Assembly (NCBI GenBank): GCA_016234535.1
Contig: JACRBH010000168.1
Coordinates: 1-64,000, forward strand
DNA from: Chloroflexota bacterium
Lineage (GTDB): Bacteria > Chloroflexota > Anaerolineae > Anaerolineales > Villigracilaceae
Direction: 5' to 3'
DNA length: 64,000 bases
The notes beneath the pieces are model-generated. The model had not been told where the DNA came from. It did not search any database and saw only the letters and a program-made list of their open reading frames with translations. Numbering within the stretch: the first letter of the stretch is position 1; every line of letters begins with the position of its first letter. Positions 31,895 to 40,879 of the stretch are shown in pieces. The position numbers were made by a program, and so were the translations under genes.

Positions 31895-31948
31895 GACGGT
31901 GGACCGTAGACGGTAACCAACGGTCTATCGTCCACCGTCTACGGTCTT
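31895..31948. repeat. GACGGTGGACCGT palindrome (family R3)
   Basis: GACGGTGGACcGTAGACgGT mirrors ACgGTCTAtCGTCCACCGTC across a short loop. The right half forms the last codons (KTVDGGR) and stop of the heparinase-family gene. A related copy is inside folC at 56289-56339. Confidence 0.75.
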
Positions 31949-34096
31949 AAGATTGATTTCCAAAGAATTGACTTGCAACACTTCTCCCCTCAACTCAACC
32001 TGATCTTCTCCAGACCCAAAGAACGTCCAGAAGACGGTATGAGATTGATCTGTTTCAAGCATGACAGAAATGGCTGGCTCTTTGTGACCATAATATTTTG
32101 AACGCCAGCCGCGCATGCTGTTCGGGTCGGCGCGGACAATCGAAAGTTCCTGCTTCCCACTCAATACGCCTGTTTGAAATTTACACATGCTCGATTCATA
32201 TTTGAGGTGAATTGAATTTTTATTTTCTTCAAAAGGCGCATCATTCAACAACCAATGAAGTGAATAATGATGCGGCTCGTTCGCATCCAGATGGTCAACA
32301 ACCAGCCAGCGGTCACCATCGAGCGCCATGACAGTCCGCTTGTGTGTGACAGGTTTATACCCGTTATGCTCACCCTGCCAGAGCCTGTCAGTTTGTTGAA
32401 GAACTTTTCCCTTTGACCAATCCGTCCACACAAAGCGGCTGATCATCTTCATTTGATCCCTGGAATCAACAATCACTGTATTATGCGCGGAGGTGTGCGC
32501 CAGCCCGTTGCGCCAGATGCCTTTGCCGCTGTATAAGTAAGTCCCTGCATCAGAGGCGATGTTGATTCCATTAAGCCACAGGTCAACGTGGAGTTGATCC
32601 GCGTGGGACGGGCGCTCCTGGAAATCGGTACAGCGGATGACGGCCTTGCTGTTTGTGTTGCGGAGGATGTACATTCCGCCCTTGGGAAATGAGTCACCGC
32701 GAAGCACGCGAATGTCGCCAAGTTTCTTTCCTATTTCTTCTTTCTTCATGCTCCCTACAGTGCTACATAACCAAAACACATCCTCATCCCACGCCCCTGA
32801 CTCAAACATGCGCTCGCCTTTGGTGATGACAGAACCTAGCTGCAGCAGCGGACGGTAATCAGTGAAGTCACAATTATTTAACGGCAACACCAACGCGCCG
32901 TCGTTTGAGCCGTAGACGGGCATTTGTCCTGTTTGCGGGTCGATGAGTTTTGAGAGGTATTGGATGGAGTTCGCGATGGATTTTTGTAGTTGGGTGGAAA
33001 GTGGGAAGTGGTTTATGTCTCCAAGTCGCATTGCATACAAATAGATATGAAGAACAAAGCGATGGTAGTTGAGCGAGTACATCGAATAACTGCCATCGGA
33101 GAAAATTTGTTTTACGGCTTCCTGTTCGAGTAGTTCACGGCCTGTGGAGAAATATTTTTCAGAATCTTTCAATTCAGGAAAAAGCAGTCCCACCATCCAT
33201 AAGCCGAAGGCCTCACTGATGGTGTGATTGCTGCGCGTGGAAATGGCGTAGTCAATATTCTTGTAGATTCGCTCGGCCTGGGCGGCGACGTAAGCGGTAA
33301 ATTGGGCAATTTGTAATTGGGTCGTGGATGGAGAATTGATAAATGCGTAAAAGCCGAATGTCCACGCCATAAGACGCAGGGCGATCTCCTGTCCGTCCTT
33401 CCAGTTCGCGCCTGTGTTGGGTGGGTTATGTTCCGCCCAATCCGAAATCAAGTTCCAGAAGGCTTCGGCATATTTTTCATCTTTGGCGGCGGCGTAGGCG
33501 CGGACGAGGGTGTAGATAAATGCAAATCGATTCGGCTCCCAGATGAATTTGATGTCCACTTCAGTTTGAAAATGTCTTTGCGAGGCGGGCACTTGCTCTT
33601 CCCGCCGAAGCAATCCCCTACTATTAGTGGGAGACCGCTTCGGCAAAAACCAAGAGCGCCTCGCAGCGACATTATCATCGGAGATTTGCGACCAATGCTT
33701 GCTTGAATCCAGTTTGATTCCTGAAACAGGGTCTTTGTGCCAATCGGGGGGAAAACCTGTTTTCTGGAATTCATGCGCGAAATATTTTATTTCACCGTTG
33801 AGGATGCGGTTTGCTTCGCTGATGGCGGGATCGCGGAATTCAGGGCGGGGGGACCCCGCCCCTACGTGGAAGAATTGAGGGGAATTTTGTTTGCGCCAAT
33901 TTGCGTATGACTCGGGCTGGGATGGAATATTTTTCTTCAACCACGTTTCAAGCGGACGATCTGTCCATTTGCAGATTGGCGTCTGCAAGCGGATGATGCC
34001 GGTGCGGAGGCGAAATGCATAAGCGAAACGAAATGTCAACCAACGCAGACCAAGCTGACGGTAGAGCGAAGCGAGTGTTCGGAACCTAGTCAACAT
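31925..34096 (-). CDS. Heparinase II/III family protein carrying repeat-derived inserts
   Basis: This 723-aa protein has the layout of heparinase II/III and alginate-lyase-like enzymes: an N-terminal alpha-toroid (to ~residue 420) and a C-terminal beta-sandwich with PSHADQLHVDLWLNG, the usual His/Tyr region. No signal peptide is evident, so it may modify polysaccharide in the cytoplasm or its start may differ. Residues ~142-176 (WFLPKRSPTNSRGLL region) are encoded by an R1 palindrome, residues ~77-87 (VGAGSPRPEF) by a GC palindrome, and the C-terminal KTVDGGR by an R3 element. The frame is open through all three. It overlaps the WecA-like gene by 11 bases. Activity with these inserts is uncertain. 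Confidence 0.82.
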   Translation of the reverse strand: MLTRFRTLASLYRQLGLRWLTFRFAYAFRLRTGIIRLQTPICKWTDRPLETWLKKNIPSQPESYANWRKQNSPQFFHVGAGSPRPEFRDPAISEANRILNGEIKYFAHEFQKTGFPPDWHKDPVSGIKLDSSKHWSQISDDNVAARRSWFLPKRSPTNSRGLLRREEQVPASQRHFQTEVDIKFIWEPNRFAFIYTLVRAYAAAKDEKYAEAFWNLISDWAEHNPPNTGANWKDGQEIALRLMAWTFGFYAFINSPSTTQLQIAQFTAYVAAQAERIYKNIDYAISTRSNHTISEAFGLWMVGLLFPELKDSEKYFSTGRELLEQEAVKQIFSDGSYSMYSLNYHRFVLHIYLYAMRLGDINHFPLSTQLQKSIANSIQYLSKLIDPQTGQMPVYGSNDGALVLPLNNCDFTDYRPLLQLGSVITKGERMFESGAWDEDVFWLCSTVGSMKKEEIGKKLGDIRVLRGDSFPKGGMYILRNTNSKAVIRCTDFQERPSHADQLHVDLWLNGINIASDAGTYLYSGKGIWRNGLAHTSAHNTVIVDSRDQMKMISRFVWTDWSKGKVLQQTDRLWQGEHNGYKPVTHKRTVMALDGDRWLVVDHLDANEPHHYSLHWLLNDAPFEENKNSIHLKYESSMCKFQTGVLSGKQELSIVRADPNSMRGWRSKYYGHKEPAISVMLETDQSHTVFWTFFGSGEDQVELRGEVLQVNSLEINLKTVDGGR
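33572..33672. repeat. Palindromic repeat, family R1 (copy f), inside a gene
   Basis: It begins ATGTCTTTGCGAGGCGGG and ends GCGCCTCGCAGCGACAT, with inner CGAAGCAATC and GACCGCTTCGG arms. It lies wholly inside the heparinase-family coding region without breaking the frame. Confidence 0.85.
33838..33866. repeat. GC palindrome inside the heparinase-family gene
   Basis: CAGGGCGGGGGGACCCCGCCCCTACG matches the palindrome at 14287-14311 in reverse. It encodes GAGSPRP in the host protein. Confidence 0.7.
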
Positions 34097-35108
34097 TCTT
34101 TAATTTGGAAGCGTGACGGGACAGGAAAATCCAAATAAGCGGTAATCCCAAAAAGATGAACGGTGCTGCGATCTGATGTCCGCGCGCCCACACATACGAA
34201 AGAAATCCTGCGAACAAAGTTAATAGGATGTACAGGGAGCTGACTGTTGAGTGTTTATAACCGCCAATCACCAATCGCTGAAATAAATGGGAACGATGTG
34301 CTGAAAAAATCTTCTCACCTTTGAACAGGCGGTGGAGGAAGGTTAAACCCGCATCCATGATGAAGGACCACAAGAGGAGTGTGCCGAGCATCAATGCGTC
34401 ACCGCCTTTCTCAGCGGAGAGCAGCGGCAGAACCGCGAAACTATAACCAAGAAATGTACTGGCAACGTCGCCCATGAAAATTTTCGCGGGCGACCAGTTG
34501 TGCCCAAGAAAACCCAAACTGCCTGCGGCAATCGAGAGTGCGATCCAAAACACAAACGAGTTTCCCCAATGGCCGCTTGCATAGGTAAGAGACATCCAGC
34601 CAAGTCCCGCAGCTAATGCAACACCGCCTGCGATGCCGTCGATGCCATCCATGAAATTATAAGCATTCGTTAATCCAACGATCCACAAAAACGTAATTAC
34701 GATTCCAAAGACACCGAGTTGAAGTTCACCAAACATGGGAATCGTGACGGCCTTGAAATATCCCATGCCAATGATGGAAACCACAGCGATAATTCCCTGC
34801 ACCGCAAAGCGAATTTTTGGCGAAAGTGATTTGACATCATCCCACCAACCCATCCATGCGACGACACTGCCGCATACGATATAGATCAATCTGCGGCTTA
34901 CATCCGTTTCATTCGCAGACACCAAGGCCGTTCCCAAAACAATGACAACAATCGCCAACCCGCCGCCGCGCGGGATGGGAGCGGAATGCATACTGCGGTC
35001 ATTGGGATGATCGAGCAATTGGCCTTTGACCACCCAGCAGCGAATCAAATAGACGAGGACGCAGGAAAGGATGGTGAGAAGGATGAAGATGATGATGATT
35101 TGATTCAT
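34086..35108 (-). CDS. Polyprenyl-phosphate N-acetylhexosamine-1-phosphate transferase (WecA/TagO type)
   Basis: This 340-aa membrane enzyme has about ten helices and would start a cell-wall glycan or exopolysaccharide by moving a sugar-1-phosphate to undecaprenyl phosphate. Family motifs are DHPNDRSMHSAPIPRGGG near the N-terminus, NAYNFMDGIDGIAGG in the catalytic loop, IFMGDVASTFLG, and the HRSHLFQRL basic loop near the C-terminus. These loops fit WecA/TagO rather than MraY. It lies in a minus-strand cluster with an epimerase, a glycosyltransferase and a heparinase-family gene. The sugar is most likely GlcNAc-1-P or a derivative, from family knowledge. Confidence 0.92.
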   Translation of the reverse strand: MNQIIIIFILLTILSCVLVYLIRCWVVKGQLLDHPNDRSMHSAPIPRGGGLAIVVIVLGTALVSANETDVSRRLIYIVCGSVVAWMGWWDDVKSLSPKIRFAVQGIIAVVSIIGMGYFKAVTIPMFGELQLGVFGIVITFLWIVGLTNAYNFMDGIDGIAGGVALAAGLGWMSLTYASGHWGNSFVFWIALSIAAGSLGFLGHNWSPAKIFMGDVASTFLGYSFAVLPLLSAEKGGDALMLGTLLLWSFIMDAGLTFLHRLFKGEKIFSAHRSHLFQRLVIGGYKHSTVSSLYILLTLFAGFLSYVWARGHQIAAPFIFLGLPLIWIFLSRHASKLKNVD

Positions 35109-35187
35109 TGAAATTATTGTAAGCGAGATTTTCGCTTCGCGCTTAATATGGAAGTTGATTCTGTTTCGACGGACATTACGCTCATCC

Positions 35188-35225
35188 CGTAGCCGCCCGA
35201 CGATAAACCGTCGGGCTATTCGTAC
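35188..35225. repeat. GTAGCCGCCCGACG hairpin repeat
   Basis: GCCCGACG and CGTCGGGC form an 8-bp stem around ATAAAC, flanked by imperfect GTAGC/GTACG ends. It lies in the 139-bp gap between the epimerase and WecA-like genes. There is no T-run. Confidence 0.6.
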
Positions 35226-35247
35226 AAAGCCCGCTCAAGCGGACTAC

Positions 35248-36105
35248 TCAAAACTTCAACTCAAGTTTTATCCCATCTTCAAATGAATGAGGTTGATAAT
35301 TGAAATCCCTTTGCGCCTCTTCATAAGAAAAATCCTTGTTCTCATTCAAACGCAAGACCTGTTCAGATTTGATGGGGAACGGAATATGAATCCGCTCGAA
35401 TAACCTTAGCATATTCACCACAGGCGCAGACGGCACATGGATTTTCCAGACGCGCTTGTTCATTTGCTTTGCAATCGTATCAATGACCTGATTATATGTG
35501 AGCGGATGTTTGCCAGCAATGTTGTAGCTGTTACGGATCGTTTTGTCAGAAACCAAACAACCCAAGATAGCTTGCGCCACGTCATCCACATAGATGGGCT
35601 GCTGCAAATAATTCCCGTCACCGAAGACGGGAAAGAACGGCAAAATACGAAGCCATCGAATCAAACGGCAAATGTTGCGGTCACGGTCGCTGCCGTAGAT
35701 CATGGTGGGACGCAGGATGGTGTAATCAAGTCCGCTGGTTTGGATGGCGTCCTCGGCGGCAATACGAACTGTTTTGCTGCCCGCGTTTAATTGAGTGAAG
35801 ATGGCTGTTGTGCTGACGAAGACCGCGCGCTGAATCCCCGCATCCAATGCGGCGCGGATGATGGAGTCCGCGTGGCCGAAGCCGAGTGAGGCGATGTTGA
35901 CAAGAGCATCTGTCCCGCGCATCGAAGCGGATAATGCTTGAGCCTCAGAGACATCCCCTAACGCCCACTCAATTTTCGGCTGAGTCAGAAGCGAGCGGTT
36001 ACTCGTCGCGCGATAGAGACAGCGGACTTCAAATCCATTTTGCAATAATAAGGGGATGACGCGCGAGCCTGTAAATCCCGTTGCGCCTGTGACGAATATT
36101 TTCAT
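35248..36105 (-). CDS. NAD-dependent epimerase/dehydratase (extended SDR)
   Basis: This 285-aa sugar-nucleotide type enzyme has the Rossmann glycine motif TGATGFTGSRV at the N-terminus and a YxxxK-equivalent region read as DYTILRPTMIYG. That is the arrangement of atypical or NmrA-like extended SDRs, in which the catalytic Tyr/Lys pair is lost. I start it at the ATG at 36105 (MKIFVTGATG); the track's GTG start adds five residues. It sits between WecA-like and glycosyltransferase genes and probably alters a nucleotide sugar or lipid-linked sugar. The substrate is unknown. Confidence 0.82.
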   Translation of the reverse strand: MKIFVTGATGFTGSRVIPLLLQNGFEVRCLYRATSNRSLLTQPKIEWALGDVSEAQALSASMRGTDALVNIASLGFGHADSIIRAALDAGIQRAVFVSTTAIFTQLNAGSKTVRIAAEDAIQTSGLDYTILRPTMIYGSDRDRNICRLIRWLRILPFFPVFGDGNYLQQPIYVDDVAQAILGCLVSDKTIRNSYNIAGKHPLTYNQVIDTIAKQMNKRVWKIHVPSAPVVNMLRLFERIHIPFPIKSEQVLRLNENKDFSYEEAQRDFNYQPHSFEDGIKLELKF

Positions 36106-36114
36106 AAAAGATTC

Positions 36115-36170
36115 AACCACAAAGGAAAACCGTCTAAACCTTTGTGACTCTTTGTGCTCCTTTGTGGTTT
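36115..36170. repeat. AACCACAAAGG...CCTTTGTGGTTT inverted repeat (family R2)
   Basis: AACCACAAAGG at the left is mirrored by CCTTTGTG-ACTCTTTGTG-CTCCTTTGTGGTTT at the right, a tandem of TTTGTG blocks. It fills the gap between the epimerase and glycosyltransferase genes. Confidence 0.7.
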
Positions 36171-37392
36171 ATAGTTTTTTAACCAGTGATTCAAGCAAAC
36201 CGAGGGTTTCATTTAATTTATCACGGCGGTCAAGATTCTTGACCAGATACGCGCGCGCATTCAATCCCACTTGCTTTACGCGCTGCGGCGCATTCGAAAG
36301 ATCGAGAATTGTTTCTGCAAGCTGCTCATCATTGCCAGGTTGAACGAATAGGCCTCCGTCGGAAGATTCGATCACATCACGCACGACACCGTCAATCACC
36401 AGAACAGTCCCGCGCGCGGCGGCCATGTAATCAAAGACTTTGTTTGGGTATGTGGTGCGAAACATGGGAACATCCTGAAGAATCGCAAGGCATACATCCG
36501 ATGAAGCGATCACGAGCGGCATTTCCTTTTTAGGGCAAACGCCCGCAAAAATAACATTCGATAAATTCATGCGCTTTGATTCGGATTCAAGGCGCGCGCG
36601 TTCCTTGCCATCGCCAAAAAGCACAAAGCGGATTTTCGAAACTTCGTTCAATCTTTCCGCCGCGCGCAAAATGGTGTCAATATCGTTGGCCTGCCCAAGC
36701 GCGCCCGCATACAGCACAACGAATTTATTTTCCAATCCAAATTTGTTGCGGATGGACGAACCGTCCACATCAGGGTTGAACATATCCACATCTGTGCCGT
36801 AGGGAATATAAGTTATCTTATTTTCAGGCACGTCTTTGCCAAGCATGTATTCCTTATACGCGGGTGAATTAACAAGAATGTGCGTAGCACGCGCATACAA
36901 AAAATTTTCGAGCCAGCGCGCGAGTGCGATGACAATCGGATTTTTCAACACGCCCATACTCACACCGAACTCAGGCCACAGGTCGCGCACTTCCAGCAAA
37001 AACGGTTTGCGCCGAATCAACGCCACGACCCAGGCAGACACTGCTTGAAAAATCGGCGGCGTCGTGCCCATGATGATGTCGGCATCTTTTACTGTCAGCG
37101 CAGTCCATACCGAACTGAACATAAAACTAAAAAACGAAATGACGCGCCAGAAATAACTGCGATGTAATGCAGGAAAAATATAGGAGCGCAAAATTCTCAC
37201 GCCGCCAATTATTTGCTCTGCGAATAACCCAGTCCGCGCCACCGTGCGCTGTCCCGTTTGATAGTTCAAGTCACTGGCAACAATCACCAGTTCATGTCCG
37301 CGACTGCGTAAAAATTGCGCCATCTCAAAATGGCGCGTATGCCCCGGCTCATCTGGTGAGACGAAGGCCTGATTGATCAACAAAATTTTCAT
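36169..37392 (-). CDS. Glycosyltransferase family 4 (WcaI/WbuB-like)
   Basis: This 407-aa GT-B enzyme is of the type that builds surface polysaccharide. The N-terminal domain starts MKILLINQAFVSPDEPGHTRHFEMA, a donor-site region reads FVVLYAGALGQANDID, and the EX7E-like region is near SSDVCLAILQDVPMFRTTYPNKVFDYMAA. It belongs to the WbuB/WcaI-like group that often transfers uncommon amino sugars. The start at 37392 is preferred over the GTG at 37410, which overlaps the PAP2 stop. Cytoplasmic or membrane-associated. Part of the minus-strand polysaccharide cluster. Confidence 0.9.
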   Translation of the reverse strand: MKILLINQAFVSPDEPGHTRHFEMAQFLRSRGHELVIVASDLNYQTGQRTVARTGLFAEQIIGGVRILRSYIFPALHRSYFWRVISFFSFMFSSVWTALTVKDADIIMGTTPPIFQAVSAWVVALIRRKPFLLEVRDLWPEFGVSMGVLKNPIVIALARWLENFLYARATHILVNSPAYKEYMLGKDVPENKITYIPYGTDVDMFNPDVDGSSIRNKFGLENKFVVLYAGALGQANDIDTILRAAERLNEVSKIRFVLFGDGKERARLESESKRMNLSNVIFAGVCPKKEMPLVIASSDVCLAILQDVPMFRTTYPNKVFDYMAAARGTVLVIDGVVRDVIESSDGGLFVQPGNDEQLAETILDLSNAPQRVKQVGLNARAYLVKNLDRRDKLNETLGLLESLVKKL

Positions 37393-37406
37393 GAACGAAT
37401 TTCGAA

Positions 37407-38384
37407 TCACTCCGCAAGCTTAAACTTCTTGAAGACCCACGGCGCACCGCCCGCCACCCAAAAACCGATCAGCGAATAACGCACAAATCTCAGCGCATAA
37501 GAAATGAGATCATCATTACGCGGGAATATCTGACCAAGTCCCATATAAAGGATGAGGACTCCGACCAGGCCGATGACGTAACGAATGGCGCGCTTCTGAA
37601 TCGGACCTGCGGCCTGATACCCGCCGATGGACATGATCCACGCCGCGCCAGCCGCCAGCCCGAATAAGATCCCAGCCGAGGTGAAGGTACTGTCTGGGTT
37701 AACCGGGGCAGGCACTTCGGCGTTCGCCTGAGCCGCGTTATTGATCCACGCCTCAGGGACTTGAAAGCCGCTTCTTAAAGATGTCGCGCCAAATCCCAGC
37801 AGGATAAAAAGCATTGACACGATGAATGCGATCGTGATCTGTTGGCTGAGAGTCTTTGGGCCAACCCATGCAGCAATCGGGTCCCAGAAACGCAAAAAGG
37901 CCCATAACAACGCGGCGCCCAACAGCCATCCAAAGACAACATCATGCGGAAAATGCGCGGCCAGAAAGATGCGCGAGAAGCCGATCAGGAATATCAGTAC
38001 GATTGCAGTGACCCACACCCAGGTACGCTTGTAATAAGCGGCGATCATCCCCCAGATACTGATCGCGTTTTGCGCGTGACCGGATGGGATGCCAAAGGTT
38101 GTCTCGGTTGTCCAAAGCGCCCGCACATGTGAACTCGCCCAATAGGGGCGCGGCCCGGCAAATACTAATTTGAAAATATTATTGAACAAATTACTTGTTA
38201 CAAGAATTACCCCCACCCGCAAACCAAGAGCAGAATCAATGCTCCAGTAGATCAGCGGCAATACAAGTAAAAAGAATTCCTCGTTGCCAAGGAAGCTAAA
38301 AAAACGCATGGGGGCAATTAACCAGTCCCCCGCGCCTTGAAGTGTGATAATAAGAGAAATACCGAAATCAATCAGTGCCTGCAT
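37407..38384 (-). CDS. PAP2 family phosphatase, multi-pass
   Basis: This 325-aa integral membrane protein has the three PAP2 signature motifs: KLVFAGPRPYW, GIPSGHAQN and SRIFLAAHFPHDV. These enzymes remove phosphate from lipid phosphates such as undecaprenyl pyrophosphate or phosphatidic acid at the outer face of the membrane. About nine helices are predicted, with an extra C-terminal membrane part after residue 200. The start at 38384 (MQALIDFGI) has GGAGG seven bases upstream. Beside the polysaccharide genes, recycling of the undecaprenyl carrier is a natural guess but is unproved. Confidence 0.92.
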   Translation of the reverse strand: MQALIDFGISLIITLQGAGDWLIAPMRFFSFLGNEEFFLLVLPLIYWSIDSALGLRVGVILVTSNLFNNIFKLVFAGPRPYWASSHVRALWTTETTFGIPSGHAQNAISIWGMIAAYYKRTWVWVTAIVLIFLIGFSRIFLAAHFPHDVVFGWLLGAALLWAFLRFWDPIAAWVGPKTLSQQITIAFIVSMLFILLGFGATSLRSGFQVPEAWINNAAQANAEVPAPVNPDSTFTSAGILFGLAAGAAWIMSIGGYQAAGPIQKRAIRYVIGLVGVLILYMGLGQIFPRNDDLISYALRFVRYSLIGFWVAGGAPWVFKKFKLAE

Positions 38385-38448
38385 AATCAATCCTCCAGTA
38401 TTGCTTTTTGAATTGACGAACCTGCGGCTTTTATTGTACACTCAAAGC

Positions 38449-40791
38449 ATGGAAAAATCACCCGCGCGCTGGTGGGACATCCCTTCCGCCATATTTTTAT
38501 TCCTTGCAATCCTGTTTTCAGCCTGGCGTTTACAATCCACTGGCTGGACGGATGGCCTTGAACACGTCCGTAACCTGGCGCTGCTTGGTCTGTTCGTCGG
38601 GCTGGCATTGGGGCAAAGCGTTTTCCAAAAGCGCAGCGTGACTCTTCTTGCCATTGGATACATGCTGGTTCTTTTAACCTGGCAACTGCTTGGGATGGTC
38701 GAATTTGGCGAAGAAGAAACCTATCTGGGTGACAGACTGATCGTTCTGGCTGGCAGGCTATTGCTTGGGCTAAGCGAATTCACCGCGGGCAGACCAGTCG
38801 AAGATCCGTTGTTCTTTGTGGCGATATTTTGCATCCCATACTGGTTCGCCGCGCTCTTCAGTGGATACCAGCTGACACGTTATGCAAATGCGCTGGCGGC
38901 CATATTGCCGAGCGGCATCATGATGTTCGTGATCTACTTCAACCATTACACCTCACGTGATTACAGCTGGATGTTTGGCCTGTATCTTTTCGTTGCCCTG
39001 CTTCTTTTGGGGCGGCAAAAATATTTACGAGACAGGCAAACCTGGCGGGAACAGCATGTGCAGGTCTCCGCGGAAAGCGGAATGGATTTCAACAACACCA
39101 TCATGGTCAGCGCGGCAATCCTGATCCTTATCGCATGGCTGGCTCCATCCACGCTGACGTTTAATGCGCAGGCCAGGACGACCTGGCAAAACATATCAAA
39201 TAAAATATTTCAAAAAAACGACCGCCTGGAAAACATGTTCGCTGCGGCAAAAAAGGAAAACCTGCCTGTCAGTGATTTTTATCGAAATGAATTGTCACTG
39301 GGCACAAAAGCCAAACAAAGCGCGGCTGTGGCATTTCTTGTTTATGTACCGCCATCGGCAAATGAAATACCCAGGCTGTATTGGCGCGGCCGCGTTTACG
39401 ACAGTTTTGAAAACGGGCGCTGGGTGACAACGAACGTGGAAGGCCTGAACTACGAGCCGCAGCAAGGCGATTTCGATACGCCCAACATGGGTGAACGGAT
39501 CAGCATGAACTTTACGTTCAACGTATATATCAAGGGACAGACCATCCTTTACTCCGCCGCACAGCCGTCGTTCGTCAGTCATCCCGCAAATATTGTTTAT
39601 AAGAAAATCCCCGAATCAGAATCGCTGGATATTGTGGCGGTGCAGGCGTCGCCCAAGCTTGACGCGGGCGAAAGTTATCACGCCAATGCCCTGATCGCCA
39701 ATCCAACGATCGCTGAATTACGCACAGCCGGGACGGAATATCCCGCCTGGGTTTCAGAGAGATATTTACAGTTGCCGGAAAACTTTTCCACCCGCATACA
39801 AGCGCTCGCATTTGATATCACAGCCGATCAGGATAACCCATACGATCGGACTGCCGCCATTACCAATTATCTGCGGACTGAAATTGAATACAAGCCTTCC
39901 ATTTCGTTTCCGGAACAACCGGATAACCCCGTTGATCCATTGGAATATTTTCTATTCGATATCAAGCAGGGTTTTTGCAACTATTACGCCACCTCTGAAG
40001 TATTGATGCTGCGTTCCATAGGAATCCCCGCCCGCCTGGCGGTGGGCTTCGCACAGGGCGAAGCAAATTTACAAAGCACGCTCTTCACCGTCCGCGAACG
40101 TGACGCGCACGCCTGGCCTGAAGTGTACTTCCCCGCTTATGGCTGGATCGAATTCGAACCGACCGGCAACCAGGATGAACTCAGCCGCCCGGAAAAGCGG
40201 GAGGATTTGCCCGCCGCAGACCCCATCCCGCAAGGCACACTTGAAGTGGATCCGATCACGCAGGAAAAACCGCTGATAGACCAGAACATTGAAAAACCCG
40301 CGGTATCCATCACACGCAATCAAATCATTTTGATCAGCGCCGCGACAAGCCTGGCATTACTTGCCGTCATTGCCTTCCTGCTTAAGCGACGCTTTGCGCC
40401 CAATACACAAACAGCGCAGATCTTGAAAAACGTAGTCGAACGGAATGGATGGGAAACTCCCCTATGGTTGAACCGCTGGGTCCGCTGGACATCCCTCACG
40501 CCAATTGAACGATCCTTCCAAAGCATCAATACCGGCTTGCGCTGGATGGAAAAGCCGCAGCCCGTTCATATCACCCCGGCCGAACGCGCAAAGATCCTAA
40601 TGGAACTCGTCCCTTCCGCCGCGCCTGCCATCGAAACCTTATTGCGCGAGCATCAATCCGCCATGTTCAGCCGGCGCGGAGGAAACGCATCACTCACCCG
40701 CCGTGCAGCGCGGAACGTTCTTTATCAAATCCTATATCTGCAAATTAAATCCTTCATCTTGGGATACAATTACGAAGCGCCGCAGAAATAA
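38449..40791 (+). CDS. TgpA-like membrane protein with transglutaminase-like domain
   Basis: This 780-aa protein has about six N-terminal helices (to ~residue 240), an extracytoplasmic region with a transglutaminase core, another helix near residue 620 and a C-terminal cytoplasmic part. The Cys-His-Asp core is complete: QGFCNYYATSEVLMLR, then RDAHAWPEVYFP and WIEFEPTG. The architecture matches DUF3488/TgpA. Such proteins may process or crosslink envelope proteins. The start at 38449 (MEKSPARWW) is used because the longer ORF overlaps the divergent PAP2 gene. TTGACG at 38413 and TGTACA at 38435 could be its promoter, close enough to the ATG for a very short leader. Confidence 0.9.
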   Translation: MEKSPARWWDIPSAIFLFLAILFSAWRLQSTGWTDGLEHVRNLALLGLFVGLALGQSVFQKRSVTLLAIGYMLVLLTWQLLGMVEFGEEETYLGDRLIVLAGRLLLGLSEFTAGRPVEDPLFFVAIFCIPYWFAALFSGYQLTRYANALAAILPSGIMMFVIYFNHYTSRDYSWMFGLYLFVALLLLGRQKYLRDRQTWREQHVQVSAESGMDFNNTIMVSAAILILIAWLAPSTLTFNAQARTTWQNISNKIFQKNDRLENMFAAAKKENLPVSDFYRNELSLGTKAKQSAAVAFLVYVPPSANEIPRLYWRGRVYDSFENGRWVTTNVEGLNYEPQQGDFDTPNMGERISMNFTFNVYIKGQTILYSAAQPSFVSHPANIVYKKIPESESLDIVAVQASPKLDAGESYHANALIANPTIAELRTAGTEYPAWVSERYLQLPENFSTRIQALAFDITADQDNPYDRTAAITNYLRTEIEYKPSISFPEQPDNPVDPLEYFLFDIKQGFCNYYATSEVLMLRSIGIPARLAVGFAQGEANLQSTLFTVRERDAHAWPEVYFPAYGWIEFEPTGNQDELSRPEKREDLPAADPIPQGTLEVDPITQEKPLIDQNIEKPAVSITRNQIILISAATSLALLAVIAFLLKRRFAPNTQTAQILKNVVERNGWETPLWLNRWVRWTSLTPIERSFQSINTGLRWMEKPQPVHITPAERAKILMELVPSAAPAIETLLREHQSAMFSRRGGNASLTRRAARNVLYQILYLQIKSFILGYNYEAPQK

Positions 40792-40879
40792 TCAACCCCG
40801 TGAACTTTTCAAAAAAGCTTAATAACTATGCGCCATAGATAGAACGGAAAAAACGCCGAAGTCTTAATGGAAGAATCCT

